Shown one piece after another: positions 11,852 to 24,409 of a stretch of 64,000 bases of DNA. The stretch covers positions 1,302,001 through 1,366,000 of the forward strand of contig JAGPNK010000006.1 in the NCBI GenBank assembly GCA_020746835.1, in the 5' to 3' direction. The notes below the pieces were generated by a model that searched no databases, was not told where the DNA came from, and saw only the letters and a list, made by a program, of their open reading frames with translations. Position 1 is the first letter of the stretch. Each line of letters opens with the position of its first letter. The stretch is from Stachybotrys elegans. Lineage: Eukaryota; Ascomycota; Sordariomycetes; Hypocreales; Stachybotryaceae. The translations under genes and the position numbers were made by a program.

Positions 11852-14800
11852 ATGTCGTGGAAGAATACACTAAGACTGCCAAAGTCTAAACTCCCGTTTG
11901 TGGCCATGTTCCAAGCCAATCTATACGCCAGACTAACCTCGCTCCAGGGCGCGCCCAAGCATTAGCGAGCTCGACAAGCTACTCCCCAGGTGCACTACCG
12001 ACTTCTACGAATGGCAATCCAAGGCTCGACCTCAATCCGACCCATTCGTTATTCATGATGGCCCGCCATACGCCAATGGGCCCCTACACCTGGGACATGC
12101 CCTGAACAAGATTCTCAAGGACATGATTCTGCGTTGGCAGGTCCAACGCGGTCGGCGGGTGGTATATAGGCCCAGTTGGGACTGCCATGGTCTGCCAATA
12201 GAGCTCAAGGCCCTCAAGACCAAGTCTGCGCGAGACTTGAAGCCGGGCGTGGTGCGCAATATTGCCAGAGATCTCGCAGCCTCGACCATTGCACAGCAGA
12301 TGAAGGCCTTCAAGTCCTTTGCTGTGGCAGCAGACTGGGACAATAAATGGACAACTATGGATCCTGATTACGAGATCAGGCAGCTCCGGGTCTTTCAGAG
12401 GATGGTACAACGGGGTTTGATCTACCGCAGGCGCAAGCCGGTGTACTGGTCGACCAGCTCTGTCACCGCGCTGGCCGAGGCTGAGCTGGATTATCGGGAC
12501 GATCACCAATCAACTGCGGCCTACATCAAATTTCCTGTGACATCAGACTTGTCCAACTTTCCTGGTTTGAGCAGCTTGAGCGGTCCGCTCTATGCTGCCA
12601 TTTGGACGACGACACCCTGGACTCTGCCAGCCAACAAAGCCATCGGTGTCCATAAAGAGATGGGATATTCTATCATTCACGCCGACAACTGCTATATCTT
12701 GGTGGCAAAAAGCCGAGTAGAGGTCATACAGAAATTCATGCCTACCGCCGAGGTGGTGGTTGACTCTATATTGGGTGCTGAGCTGACCGGCCTTGAATAT
12801 CGCAACAAGCTCCGCGGCAAAGACTCAGCCACACAACCGATAGTTCATGCAGACTTTGTCACGGCCGATTCAGGTACCGGTCTTGTTCACATGGCACCTG
12901 GCCACGGACAGATTGACTATGAAGCTTGCTCAGCGCTTGGTATTGATGCCTTTGCCCCGATTACCGATGATGGATTTTTCACCAAGGAGGCATATCCCGA
13001 AGACCCAGAGAAACTGACTTCGGCTCCATCTATCATCGATGGCGGCGGCCAAGTTGTGCTTGAATTGATGGGAGATGACGTGCTGAAGGCCCATAAGCTG
13101 GTGCACAAGTACCCGTATGATTGGCGCACGAAGAAACCCGTTGTCATACGTGCCACTGCTCAATGGTTTGCAGATGTGGACAGCATCAAGAAGGCTGCCA
13201 GTGAAGCGCTGGATGACGTACGGTTTATACCGGAAACAGGACGGGGTCGCTTGGAAAGCTTCATCAAGGGCAGAAGCGAATGGTGCATATCCCGGCAGCG
13301 AGCCTGGGGTGTTCCCATCCCTGCTTTGTATGACCAGAATGGCGAGGCGTTTATGACTTCCGAGTCCATCGATCACATCATCTCAGTCATGGAAACCCGT
13401 GGTCTGCAGGCCTGGTTCACTGACGAGCCAGACGAGCCAGCATGGATCCCGGCTTCCCTCGAGGGCAAGTATCGTCGGGGCACTGATACTATGGACGTCT
13501 GGTTTGACAGCGGCTCCAGCTGGTCCGAGACCGGACGCCCCGCAGATATCTATCTTGAGGGTTCTGATCAGCACCGGGGCTGGTTCCAGTCCAGTCTCCT
13601 CACCTACATTGCTGCTACGGAAAGAGAGAGCGGATCAAAGCCTAGCGCGCCATTCAAGACGTTAATCACACATGGCTTTACACTTGACTCTGAGGGGAAG
13701 AAAATGTCCAAGTCAATCGGTAACACGATCTCCCCTGAGTCGATCATGGATGGCACCTTGCTCTGCCCACCAGCTTCAGTTCCGAAGAAGACGAATGGTT
13801 CGAAGGCATCCGGCGCTGCAGATGCAGGCAAGGGAGAGGGGCAGCCACCAAAGCCTCAGCCCACCAAGCGGGGGAAGCAACAGCAGGCTGTCTACCTTGG
13901 TCCTGATGCTCTTCGTTTGTGGGCCGCCAGTGTTGACTTTACCTCGGACGTCCAAATAGGTCACACGGTTATGAAGCCCGTTGAGAGTATGTTGGTCAAG
14001 TACAGAACTATTCTCAAGATGATCACTGGTTCGCTCCACAAGCCAGAGGCCAAGGTGCCCGTCACCAAGCTGGATGCAGTTGCGCTCGTTCAACTGGAGG
14101 ATCTAATGGCGCAAGTGTCAAGAGCATACGACAACCACGAGTTTTACAGGGCTATCGGTCTAATCAACCAATGGATTGCGACGGACTTTTCCGCCTTCTA
14201 CCTGGAGGCACTGAAGGACCGTCTCTACTGCGGCGACGGCGGTGGCATGCTGGAACCCATCCTAGTCGGATTACTACGCATGCTGGCGCCAGTTGTGCCA
14301 GTGCTCGTTGAGGAGACTCTGCAACATGCCCCTGAATGGGTCTTTAAGCACAGGTGAGTGTGTGACTGTGACTGTGTTATTTAAGGGACTCCGCTAACAT
14401 TGTTGGCAGAGCCTTGCCTAGTCCTCCCAAAGCGCTGTACCACGACCCTATTGCCCAGGACATCCAATTGCCTATCGACCGTGATCAAGCAAGAGAAGAC
14501 CTACCGAAGCTCCAGGTGGTGCATACAGCTGTCAAGGCAGCGCTGGAGCGGGGCAGAGTGGAAAAGGCTCTGGGAAGCTCTCTACAGTGCAATGTGGTCA
14601 TCCAGTTCGACTGCGACGCAACTCCAGGATTCTTTGAAAGGTGGAGTGGCGAGCTCAGCGCAGTGTTCGTGGTCTCTTCGGTCGATATCAACACTCCTGT
14701 GTCGAGCGAGCACCCGTGGGTCTATGTGGAGGAGTTTGAGCTCTGTGGGCAGAAGGGATCGGTCCACATTATTCCACCCAAGGACGCAAAGTGCCCAAGA

Positions 14801-14890
14801 TGTTGGAAGTACCAGTCCAAGGAAGAGGATCACCTCTGCCCAGGTTGCTCAGAGCAAGTCAGCCAACAGCCGGAGATGGCGAGCACATGA
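11852..14890 (+). CDS. ISM1: Isoleucyl-tRNA synthetase, mitochondrial
   Basis: Charges mitochondrial tRNA-Ile with isoleucine. Exons are 11852-11895, 11948-14353 and 14410-14890; the total is 976 aa, in frame throughout. Intron 1 has a GTTTGT donor and an ACTAAC branch site; intron 2 has GTGAGT and GCTAAC. Class I signatures are visible: the HIGH-type motif GPLHLGHA in exon 2, the WDCHGLPIE and TTPWTLPAN blocks, the editing-domain region, and KMSKS as KKMSKSIGN near 13700. A roughly 45-residue Lys/Pro/Gln-rich insert follows KMSKS. The C-terminus has a zinc site of the CPRC...CPGC form, as in bacterial-type IleRS. The N-terminal NTLRLPKSKLP block matches the family, but the only in-frame ATG (11852) leaves almost no presequence; see findings. 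Confidence 0.93.
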
Positions 14891-15776
14891 CGCAAAGCTA
14901 CAGCATAGCAGCTTTAACGATTTTGTACTATAAGGTTGTAAGATAGAGACAGCCATGCAAGTCATGGGGTTGTATTATCTCCTGTACCCTACCGACATTA
15001 GATTCTCTATACATTTTTCGAAAGCTTCTCTCTCACCTTGCTAGCCTTCATCCGAAGTGGTTCTAGATACGCGTACGTATGTGCGTTCTGTGATGGACAT
15101 GTATGTAGGTTGCTTGATCCGCTTTGTGGACTTTATGCATGGACCCTGAAAAGCTTGGTTTTGTTAGCAGGCATTGGAGTAGTACAAAATAATACACTGG
15201 CCCAATTTGGGTGTGACGCATCTAGCCATCCATGTCTGGAACTAGTGCCCGCATGATTCTTTTAGAAGGGTCTATAGTGGAGCGGGAGTAATGAAGAGCT
15301 GTAAGGGACGGCAGCAAATGAGACAAATATGACATTTATCAATGGGCCTTATGCGCGGAGGCATGAGAATGACGGATGGGAAAATAAACGAAAGAAGAAG
15401 AAGAAGAGGGGGAAAAAAACCACCTGCTGATCGCATTAGTGCAGTCGTGTTTCGTCCTCTTGACCTTCTTGCTTGTACCCAGCGCCGAACATCATCCGGC
15501 CATGCACAGCTAAGGGGTGCCGCGTAATAGTCAATCTTTACCTTTCTCAACACATCTTCAGCGACTGCAGGGATCCTGCCTTGCACATGTCATTGCCACG
15601 GGTAATCTCGGCCGGCACTTTTCAACCTCGAACCCCCCGCTGCGTCCCCATCGGAGCATCCAACCCTGAACGTCGAATCCCCCCAAAGCTCCGCGTGCAA
15701 AGGAGGGCATGGCTCGCATCCTCATCATATGCCCTCGACTGACGACGGCACTGCGCCGTGGGACAAGGTAGCCGCC
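14891..15776. other. Intergenic, no gene seen
   Basis: About 0.9 kb between the IleRS stop and the next start. It contains 3' UTR-like A/T-rich sequence after 14900 and a purine-rich stretch (AAGAAGAAGAAGAGG) near 15390. No coding frame of substance. Confidence 0.55.
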
Positions 15777-18700
15777 ATGGCCGACCCGTACGCACCGCGT
15801 CGCTTCCAGGGGCAGGGGCACGACCAGTCAAGGAAGCCCAGCTCCGGCCTCGCCACACTGAATGGCAGCTCCAGCAGAGATGGATATGAGGCGGGCGAAT
15901 CGAGCGCGGCCGGAAGCTTCAGCAGTGCACTGCCGATACCTGAAAGATACCAGTACCGACTGAGCGATGTATCTTCCCCGAACAACCGACAGAGTGACGG
16001 CTCTGCACGAAAGGACGATCGAAGTCGCAGACGCCACAAGAGCCGATCGAGCAGTGCCTTCTTGCTTCCTGATGCTGTTCCTAAGGAGCGAACCTCGGTC
16101 TCGCATCGAAATACTGCCAGTACCCTCCCCCTCCAACCCAAGCCCTTCTCCCCCGCGCCAGATCCCATCGCAAGCCGAGACAAGTACTCCAGCCTCAAGA
16201 GCGCAGCGCCTTCGCGTCTCCCAAGAGTCTCTACTAGCTCTACCGATGGGCAGTCCAGGCATTCCGACCAAGATGCATCTGGGGGGTGGCACAGTCACCG
16301 GCTCAGCAGGACGCATCCCAACTCGATGCTGATTCAACCCAGATCGTACACATGGCTCTAAACCTCAGCGAGTCCAGACGTCTGGCAGCTCGAAAGCCGT
16401 CGAACCGTGGGAATCCTCCCAAGCTCGCCCCCATCCCCGACGCTACGGTTGGAGGAAACCTCAAGTACCACCTACAGCAACAACGCAAATCCTCTCGAAA
16501 TATCTCGCCAAAACCTCACCAGGGAACCTCGCCCAGAATCCCGTCGGTTGCCCGCGTGGGGAGTCCCCTCCAGTCGGCCTTTGACTCCATCAGCGACGGC
16601 CGATATCGATATCAGTTCTCTACTTCGACCCTGGCTCGGGCACAAAAGGCCAAAGAGCATCTGGAGCTCATGGCAGAATATCGGCGTCTCATCGAACACC
16701 TCCCACCATTAAAGCCAGGCGCAGAAGATACCCTGGCCCCCGTATCTACAGCGACTACGGCCCCAGGCGCAAACACTGCCAGGTCGAGCACCGCCCTAGG
16801 ACGCCTCTACAACCCTCTCCAGTATATCCGCAACCGAAAGGTCCGAGCAAGGGAAAGAAAGGTCATCGATGGAGAGGCCCAGGGCTTCGGTGACGTAGAG
16901 AGTGTCAGGCTATGGGTAGACAAACTAGAAGACAATACGTCGAGGCCCGTATCCTCAGTCTCTGACATGTCTCTATTGCCGCCGTTTGTCGGCGCAGACG
17001 ATTCCGAAGCACTCGGTTCGCCAGAAGCAGCAGCAAGGAATGCTTCAAGACCCAGGCGTCCCCGAGTTGATTGGTTCATTGAACCATGTGATCTAATCGC
17101 AGACGCATATTGGCTCGAACAAGACCATCACAAGCAACTAATTGAAGATCGCAGATGGCGCAAGATCTTCCCAGCTCAGCCCCAGGCGGGCAAGCCACCA
17201 TTGCAGGGCCAGCCAGACCATTCCGCCAATGCCACATCCCCATTCCCCTTGGCAACGCCAGAGAATCCTACCAGTATCCCCGAAGTTCCTTCCCTCAACA
17301 AGGCAGATACAAACCTTTCACAGAATAGCGCCAAGGAACGTGCCAAGCAGAAGTTGCAAGATATCCGAGGATTCCACCATCGACATACGAGCTCCGTCAA
17401 TCATGACTTCCTCCGTGTCAGGCGAGACTCGCTCTCAGATCTCTCCGATAGTGATAACGAGAGCAAGGCTGATAGCAAACGCAAAACGCGACATGGCCGG
17501 AGCGGAACCATCACAAGCAATGCGAATGACTTGCTGGAGAAGCAGATGCTGGAGATGATTGCCAAAGAGGCCTACGAACAGGGCTTGGCCAACGTGCCAG
17601 AGGTTGAAGCAGAAGATCAAGAAGCAGCATCCAACCCCGCACCAAAGCAGAAAGCCGTGGAAAGGCCAGGCCGGTTCCAGAGTCGCAAGGGATCCATGGC
17701 AGATACTAGCGATTCGGATCACAGACCCCTATTTGAAAGGCCTCAGTGGCGTTCCAACCGCTCGGGGCGCCGCAGTCTGGATGTGTCGGATGCGCACTGG
17801 CAAGGCTCGGTCGACAATGATTCGTCTTTACCGACTTCACCAGATCTCAGACCTTCACGGGGCGTGACTCTGGTCCCAACTCTGGGTCTAGATGCATCAC
17901 CTCCTTCCAGCCGATCCCCCTCACCAACTCGCAACCCCCTTGCTAGAGTCAAGAATATCCTGCGGGAGAAGAGTCGAGAGGCCATGCTGCATCTCTCAGA
18001 AGAGACGAAGGATGAGAAAGATGCTCGAAGTTCTGCAGCAGAGCTCATCCCAACACCAGAGACGCTGCCCGTGGCCTTCCCATCTCAGAATAATGAGGGC
18101 AAGCCTACCACTCGATCCACGGAAGACGCTTACCGTGCTCATCGCCGCTCCCACAGTATGCTGCCTCGTGTGGAAGAGCAGGCTTCGGGCTTGCGGGGCA
18201 TGTTCAAAGGCCCTCGCATCGACACAGTCATTCGTGGGGGCGTCTCTAAGCTCGGCGACATGCTGTGGAAGAAAGATGGCATGGGCGAGCCTCACACTGG
18301 CTTTGAGTCGCATGATGAATCTGACAGCGATTCGGGAAAAGCCAGACAAAGATCATCCACGATCTCACATTCAGATGCTGGCCGTGTTCAAGACAGTCCG
18401 TCGTATCCTCCCACCAACTTCTTGCCTGCGATGCCCGAGTTCCACCATGTGGCAGATATGCGGCATAGGCCCGGCGCTGGCCGACACAATGGCCTTGGGT
18501 TGTCGCCAGATTCCCATCTTGTTAGCCGTCGATCCTCTCGTTTTGAGCTTCTGAAGCCTCCGAAAATCGATATTCGCGGCGCCACTTCTTCGGCAGCCCC
18601 ATCGGTTGGGCCGACCCCCATAGGAGAGTCGGAAACTTCTGACGCAGATTCTTATCCTTTCGGCATGCCGGATGCTTCAAAGGGCCGTGCTGAACGCCCT

Positions 18701-19426
18701 GACTCAACACTGATCCAGCCACTGGGTACAGAGACAGGCCACAGGACGAGCCGTCACTGGTCCATTGCAGACCAGGCGTCGACTCAGCCAGCCCAGCTCT
18801 CCAAGCGCGAGGTCGCGCGCATGCGAGCCCTGATCCTCAGCTCGGGCATCAAGGCCATGGAGATCAACCGCCGAGCCTACGAGCTGCAGCAACCCCTCAA
18901 GAGTCCCTCTGAGAAGTGCCTGGCGCAGGTCCCCTGGCCTGAGATTGCCAAGCTTAGCCCCGACCTCTCCAACAGCCAGCAGATTGCCGCATGCGAGGGC
19001 TACTCGCTCGCTGCCCAGGCCCTGGGCATATCGATCCAGACTTCCAGCCAGCGGTGGCAAAAGTCGGCTGCCCGCTTCACCTCGCGGACCAGCCCGGACC
19101 TGCAGAAGCGCATCTGGTCCGTCCGCACGCGCCTCGACGACCTCTCGAGTATGAGCCGCAGAGCCGCCGACGAGGCCGACGAGACGAGCAAGGACCTCGC
19201 CCTCGGCCAGCCGCTCAAGGTCAAGCACGTGGTCGACACTATCGAGCGCATGCTGCGCCAGCGCCGGAGGAGGTTCCGATGGGTCCGCCGCGCCCTCTGG
19301 CTGAGCGTCGAGTGGGGCCTGGTAGGCTTGATGTGGTACGTGTGGTTTGTCGTCATGATTCTCAGGATATTCCTGGGCGTGGGCAAAGGTGTCATCTCAG
19401 GCGTACGGTGGCTGCTCTGGCTGTAG
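15777..19426 (+). CDS. Large disordered protein with C-terminal membrane anchor; frame break near 16281-16286
   Basis: About 1,200 residues, mostly Ser/Pro/Arg-rich and disordered, with ordered islands: a helical segment (ARAQKAKEHLELMAEYRRLIEHL), WFIEPCDLIADAYWLEQDHHK, and a C-terminal 200-residue helical region (from SKREVARMRALILSSGIKAMEI). It ends in two hydrophobic segments (WGLVGLMWYVWFVVMILRIF and the last 20 residues), suggesting a tail-anchored membrane protein with a cytosolic bulk. I start at the ATG at 15777, which sits in a GCCGCCATGG context; an in-frame ATG at 15729 is possible. The frame in use to about 16280 must change to the one running to 19426. The switch falls at a G6 run, so one missing G would explain it; a GT...AG intron such as 16227-16294 also restores frame. 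Function unknown. Confidence 0.78.
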
Positions 19427-19874
19427 GAGAGGCCAGGGGGTCGCCAATAAGCGACGAGACGTTTGCTTGTCCTCCCCCCTTTTCACATTCTTATCTACTA
19501 TCTACACATAGTGTGCTTCTCTACGAACAGTTTCCTTTTTCATGTTGTTTTTCTTTCTCTTTTCTCATACCCCTTTCATGAGCGCTTTGATACGAGAGCT
19601 CACCTTCGATACCCCCGTTTTCCCTGGGTTCTCTTTGCATGGCACGGCGCATGACTGGTCAGCATTCATAGAAATTTTGTAATACAAAAACCTTCCCAGA
19701 GAATGCGGAAGAATATATCATTTCACGGCACTTTTCATAGCCGCATACAAGTCCCACAAGAATAGGCACACATGTCCTGTCGAAAGAAGAAGAGGCAGTA
19801 AATTACAAACTAAAAATGGTTTAATCTAACCCTTCTACTCTACTCTACTCGACTCTACTCTCCTCCCCTCTCCT
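19427..19874. other. Convergent 3' spacer with CTCTA-type repeat
   Basis: Short spacer between two converging genes. It includes a pyrimidine repeat (CTCTA/CTACT units) at about 19835-19860, continuing as C/T-rich DNA to 19880. It probably holds both 3' UTRs. No gene seen. Confidence 0.6.
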
Positions 19875-22135
19875 CTATTCAATTCTCTTTTTGCCCTCCT
19901 CTGCGTTGAGGTAGCGCGCTGTGCTCAAGCCCCTCTCGTGTCTTGCCACGAAGGAGCCGATGACGGGATTCTTCCCGGCCTTAGAGTAGTGCTCGCTGTA
20001 TGCCTCGGTCGCAAATGGTTTCGGGTTGAGACGTGGCCAGTTGACCTGGATGCTAATGTCAGCAGGGTATCGCGAAGCAAGGGAGGGCTTGAGAAAGGGG
20101 GGCTTACGTAGAGCATGCCGTGGCCCAGGATGAAGCTGGCACACCATGTCGCAACACAAGACCAGAAGATGATAAAAAGTCGCATAGGAAGCGCGCTAGC
20201 GTCGGGGTCGCGCTTGGTGAAGATGCCGACCATGACGATGAACATGCTGAAGGCCAAAAGGTAGGGCACCGATTGGATCAGGAGCGGCCTTCTGTCGACA
20301 AAGATCAGGCTCGTGCCGATGTTGGTGGCGCCAGGCTGGTATGCGCCGAGGAAAAGATCGTAGGAGTCCTGACGAGGACCATCCATGAAGTTGTTGAGGA
20401 AGTACCTAGTGACACCTACGCGGGCGTCCTGCAGAGCACCAAGCTTGGTACGCTTGCCCGTGCGAGTTACATCCGTCTTCATGGCGCCAGTGCCAGAGTA
20501 GGAGCACGAGACAACGTCGGCATTGTCGGCCCAAATGTTGCGGAAGAGGAACTCGAAGTCTGGATCCTCGTTGCGGAACGTAGAGCCTGGGGACATTAAC
20601 CCCAGGTCAACGAAGATGCGATCGAGCATGTGACGAGCAAACAAGCTCTGGACAACATTGGTTCTGTCAAGACAGTCCATGCAGTTTGTGCGCATGACGC
20701 TAGTCTGGAGGCTGCGTGCATCAATCTTGTCGTCAATGTTGGCGGGCATGTCGACGCCGCGGAAATACCCCTGCTTTTCGATAGCTGGCAGAAGCTTGTC
20801 AATGAGAGCATTCGCCTTATGGATCTTCATTCCCTTGGTCTCGGAGTGGTAGTCGAAGTAGACGTAGTGCAGGCGGTCAAACTCCTGGCGACGGTGGCCG
20901 GGCTGGATGACAGTAAACTTCTCTTCAGTTACCCTGTCCGCCTCCTGACGCTCTCGGGGAGTAGAGACCAGGGCCTCGACCATCTTCTCATACGACTCCT
21001 TTACCATGCGCTCGCGGCCCTTCTGGTTCACCAGGTTGATGAGGTAGTTGTCTCCGTAGATGCGAATTTGCTCATCGAAGTGAGCGGCTGCTGCGGATAT
21101 GGCAGCATCGGTGCTGCGCACTTGCAGAGCCGGAGTGTAGCGCAAGCTGTTGATCTCAGCCCAGTAGGTGGGCACACTGCCTCGCGTCTGAACATAAGAC
21201 ATGATCTGCATCTCTTGGTTGGAACCAGCTTTGCCACTCTGCATATCCGAGCCGCCAGCATATCCACCCATGCCACTACTGCTGTCGTTGAGAATGATGA
21301 CTTGCTCCGTCTCGTTGTAATTCGCAGCATGGCCTTCGTCGTCCACGCCTCGGGTGAAGTAGCGAGTGCCTCCACGGTAGCGCGATCGTCGGGATATCAA
21401 GACCATGGTCAGGGGGGTGTTCTTGAAAGTGGTAGGCTTGATCTCGAGCATGCCAAACATGCAAGGGAGGATGAAAGGATCGACTCCTGGCTGCGCGCCC
21501 GGTTGACTCCTAGACCCCTGAGTCCTAAAATCGATCAAATCCGACTGTAGGTATCGGTTGAAAAAGAAGCGATCGTCGGCTCTCATCCAGAGGGGTTTAG
21601 AGGTATCAGACTGCGACTGGCGCTGGAATGAGTTGGTCAAGTCGATCGCGTAGGAGAAGTACATGGGGCCTTGCTGCAAGAAAGTCTTGAGGAGGCCGAT
21701 GAAAGTATCCTCGTCCGGGTCGTGGATCTGGCGCTCGCGCATCGGTAGGATATCGGTAGCAATCACTCGGTATACGGTATGGCCCTTGAGGCGGCCCACG
21801 GGCTTGGCCTTGTTGATGATGAGGACATATTTGTCTGCACCTGGTCAGCGGTCTGAACTGTGGTGCGGTGTGCAGCATCGCAATAGCTTTCTCGTGCGCA
21901 GCAACTGACCTAGACGAAGCTGGATCGTTCCCAGGATACCAGCGATGCTGGATACGCGGGTGGCTCTCTTGCCGGCGACCAGAGATCCCTCGCTAAGGCG
22001 AACATCGCCAGTGGGACGATCGATGACGAGAGCAGGAGCGTTGGGCGACGATGGCGAAGTGAAGGTGTATGCGTCACTTGTGACCTTGATGTTGATGTCC
22101 CGGTAGGGGAGTTTAGAGGCAGTTAGAGGAGCCAT
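19875..22135 (-). CDS. SAC1: Phosphoinositide phosphatase Sac1
   Basis: Removes phosphate from PI4P (also PI3P and PI(3,5)P2 in the family) at the ER/Golgi. Three minus-strand exons: 21910-22135, 20108-21834 and 19875-20045, giving 707 aa, close to fungal Sac1 length. The catalytic CX5R(T) motif reads CMDCLDRT, with its Cys codon at 20681-20683. Upstream are the Sac-domain blocks TRYFTRGVDDEGHAANYNETEQ and SRRSRYRGGTRY. Two hydrophobic segments near the end (around VPYLLAFSMFIVMVGIF and LFIIFWSCVATWCASFILG) match the family's C-terminal membrane hairpin. Splicing the last intron (20046-20107, GTAAGC donor) gives the cytosolic tail. For intron 1 (21835-21909), the acceptor just before the LDKYVLII block fits the family best; an alternative AG 6 bp upstream of it would add two residues. 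Confidence 0.95.
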
Positions 22136-23505
22136 TGTGGACGGCGGAACAAAAGCCTAAGGAGGTAAAGAGGGTTCCTTGAACCTTCGCGGAACCGGGA
22201 CAGGCAGTTGGAACGCTTCCTATCTGAAGCGCAGAGTCTCTCCCCGCCGTGGTTGACGTTGGTATTCTGTCAATGTCAATGTCAAGGTAAGGTCAAGACC
22301 AAGACAGTGAGTGTCGTCTAGGATACGTGGTGAAGCAACTCCCGTCAGCAGCCCCTACCTCCTAGGAGGGATGAAGGGGGCCTCCTTGACCCTGGCAAGT
22401 ACCTTTATATAGTTAGTTTGCCCATGTAGTACATACAGCAATTTGGCCTTGACCCCCGCCATTTTGGGGGGTAGGTCCTGTCCTTTCCAGTTCCAGGGCG
22501 GGGGGGTTTGGGTAAGAAAAGGGCCTAGGGGAGTCGCTGCCTCAGCACCTTCCATACCTCCTACTACAAGTACATACGTTCTCCCTTTGCAGGTAGATAC
22601 TAAGCCACTGCATCGCCACGATAGCCTTCAAGAAGAGGACGGGTAGTGTTTAGGGGGAAAGCTCACGACGGAAGCCGTCATAATGGATTTCCCGCAAGCA
22701 AAATGTATTTTCTACAGTGGCTTGATAGATAAGGCACTATCTCCTGGGAAGTGACATTAATATGAGCTAGCAAGGTCACTGGAGATAGCTCGTACTCGGG
22801 ACCTTGGGTGCTGTAGATAGGTACTAGGTAGGTCGAGGGTGAGTAAGGAGGTAGTAGTAAATTAAGGTACGACAATTCGTGCTTGTAGGTACTTAAGTAC
22901 TATCCCCCATCGTAGAAGCTGTCCTGATTTGGAACCCATCGTCGGGGTTTCTGCGACAGATAGCCCATTTGATTCCAATCTCACACCTATGAAGCAATAC
23001 ATGTACCTTGCCTCCAACCTATTACCTAGTGCTGCAATTCAGCTGACGACGTCACCTGGGGTCTCCATATTTGCCGTCTGTTCTCAAGGTACCCATAAGG
23101 TACCTCGTCGAGGAACCCGACCCCGGTATGCACGATTACATAAGGCGGTTGCAGTCGTTGAGCATCTGACCCTTCGCCGCTCGCCCAAAGCCGCCCCAGG
23201 CCTTACGTGTGCCTGCCCTTGGCTGTAGTATCATCCCAGCAAACCAGCCCGCAGTCAAGTCCACCACCACCTCCATCGTCAACTGCACCAGGCACCGGCA
23301 TTCTACCCAGAGCCCGCACTCGCGCCCGCGCCCACACCCGCCCTGCCTCCTCCCTTTCTCTTTCGATCACCTACGCATCTGTAATCGAGCCGGTCCATCT
23401 GAACGCCTACCTAAACTACCCGATCTACTATCTTCCTCGGAAGGCAAGCGTCAAGCCTTGCTACCTGTTTACGCCACTACCACAACCCTCCGTCATCCAT
23501 TCATC
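22136..23505. other. Divergent promoter region of SAC1 and the Rab5 gene
   Basis: 1.4 kb without a supportable gene between two divergent starts. It is rich in TAGGTAC / GGTACC-type words (22818-22832, 22886-22900, 23087-23105) and pyrimidine tracts, and presumably carries the promoters and 5' UTRs of both genes. Open frames such as 22929-23228 have no protein-like character. Confidence 0.6.
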
Positions 23506-24409
23506 ATGTCCGCCCGAGGACCTCCCGGCGCCCGCGGCCAAGGCAACCGCTTCGCGCAGTTCAAGCTCGTCCTTCTCGGTATGTTTGATGTCGTACTCCA
23601 GACTTTGTCTTATCCGAACAGCCGCTGACCTGCCCTTCCTGTATAGGAGAGTCTGCCGTAGGAAAGGTGTGATATATCTGCCTGCTGGCTTAGCCATATC
23701 ATCTCGTTCGCTTGACTGACTTGACTGCAGAGTTCCATCGTCCTTAGATTCGTCAAGGTTGGTAGATCCGCGCTGTACCATCTATCTCAGTCGCTAACAT
23801 GGCCCCAACCTTTCAGGATCAATTCGACTCCTTCCGCGAATCTACTATCGGCGCTGCGTTCCTTACCCAGACAATTTCCCTCGATGAAAACACTACCGTC
23901 AAGTTCGAGATCTGGGACACGGCTGGCCAGGAGCGCTACAAGTCCCTGGCCCCTATGTACTACCGAAACGCAAACTGCGCCGTGGTAGTCTACGACATCA
24001 CCCAGGCGGTACGTTGTCTCCCCTGGTTTCTTCATGCCACACAAGACTGACTCGCATGCAGGCATCACTAGACAAGGCCAAGTCGTGGGTCAAGGAGCTT
24101 CAGCGACAAGCCAACGAGAACATCATCATCGCCTTGGCTGGCAACAAACTCGACTTGGTCACCGAGCAACCCGATAAGCGTGCCATCTCTACCGCCGACG
24201 CTCAGGCCTATGCCAGTGAGGCAGGTCTTCTCTTCTTCGAGACTTCTGCAAAGACAGCCGAGAATGTGCGCGATCTCTTCACTGCCATCGCAAAGAAGCT
24301 GCCTCTCGACCAAGGAGGCCCAAGACACGCGCGACCAGGCCAGCGACAAGGTGTCAGCCTAAATCCCGAAAACGCCAACACCAACACTGGCGGACAGTGC
24401 AGCTGCTAG
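23506..24409 (+). CDS. Rab5-family small GTPase (Vps21/Ypt51 type)
   Basis: Early-endosome Rab GTPase. Five exons: 23506-23578, 23647-23666, 23731-23757, 23817-24008 and 24062-24409; the total is 219 aa in frame. All junctions are GT...AG, and two exons are only 20 and 27 nt. The P-loop GESAVGKS is assembled across the first two introns. The Rab5-like switch I is [11 protein letters not shown], switch [22 protein letters not shown]; guanine-specificity motifs are GNKLD and ETSAK. The C-terminus ends in CSC, a double-prenylation signal. Endosomal fusion, tethering and coupling to the Vps34 PI3-kinase are known family roles. Confidence 0.95.

Noticed and set aside
20630..21550. 306-codon frame (+) opposite SAC1
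   Set aside because: Mirror frame of the strongly conserved SAC1 coding exon; its composition reflects the complementary codons.
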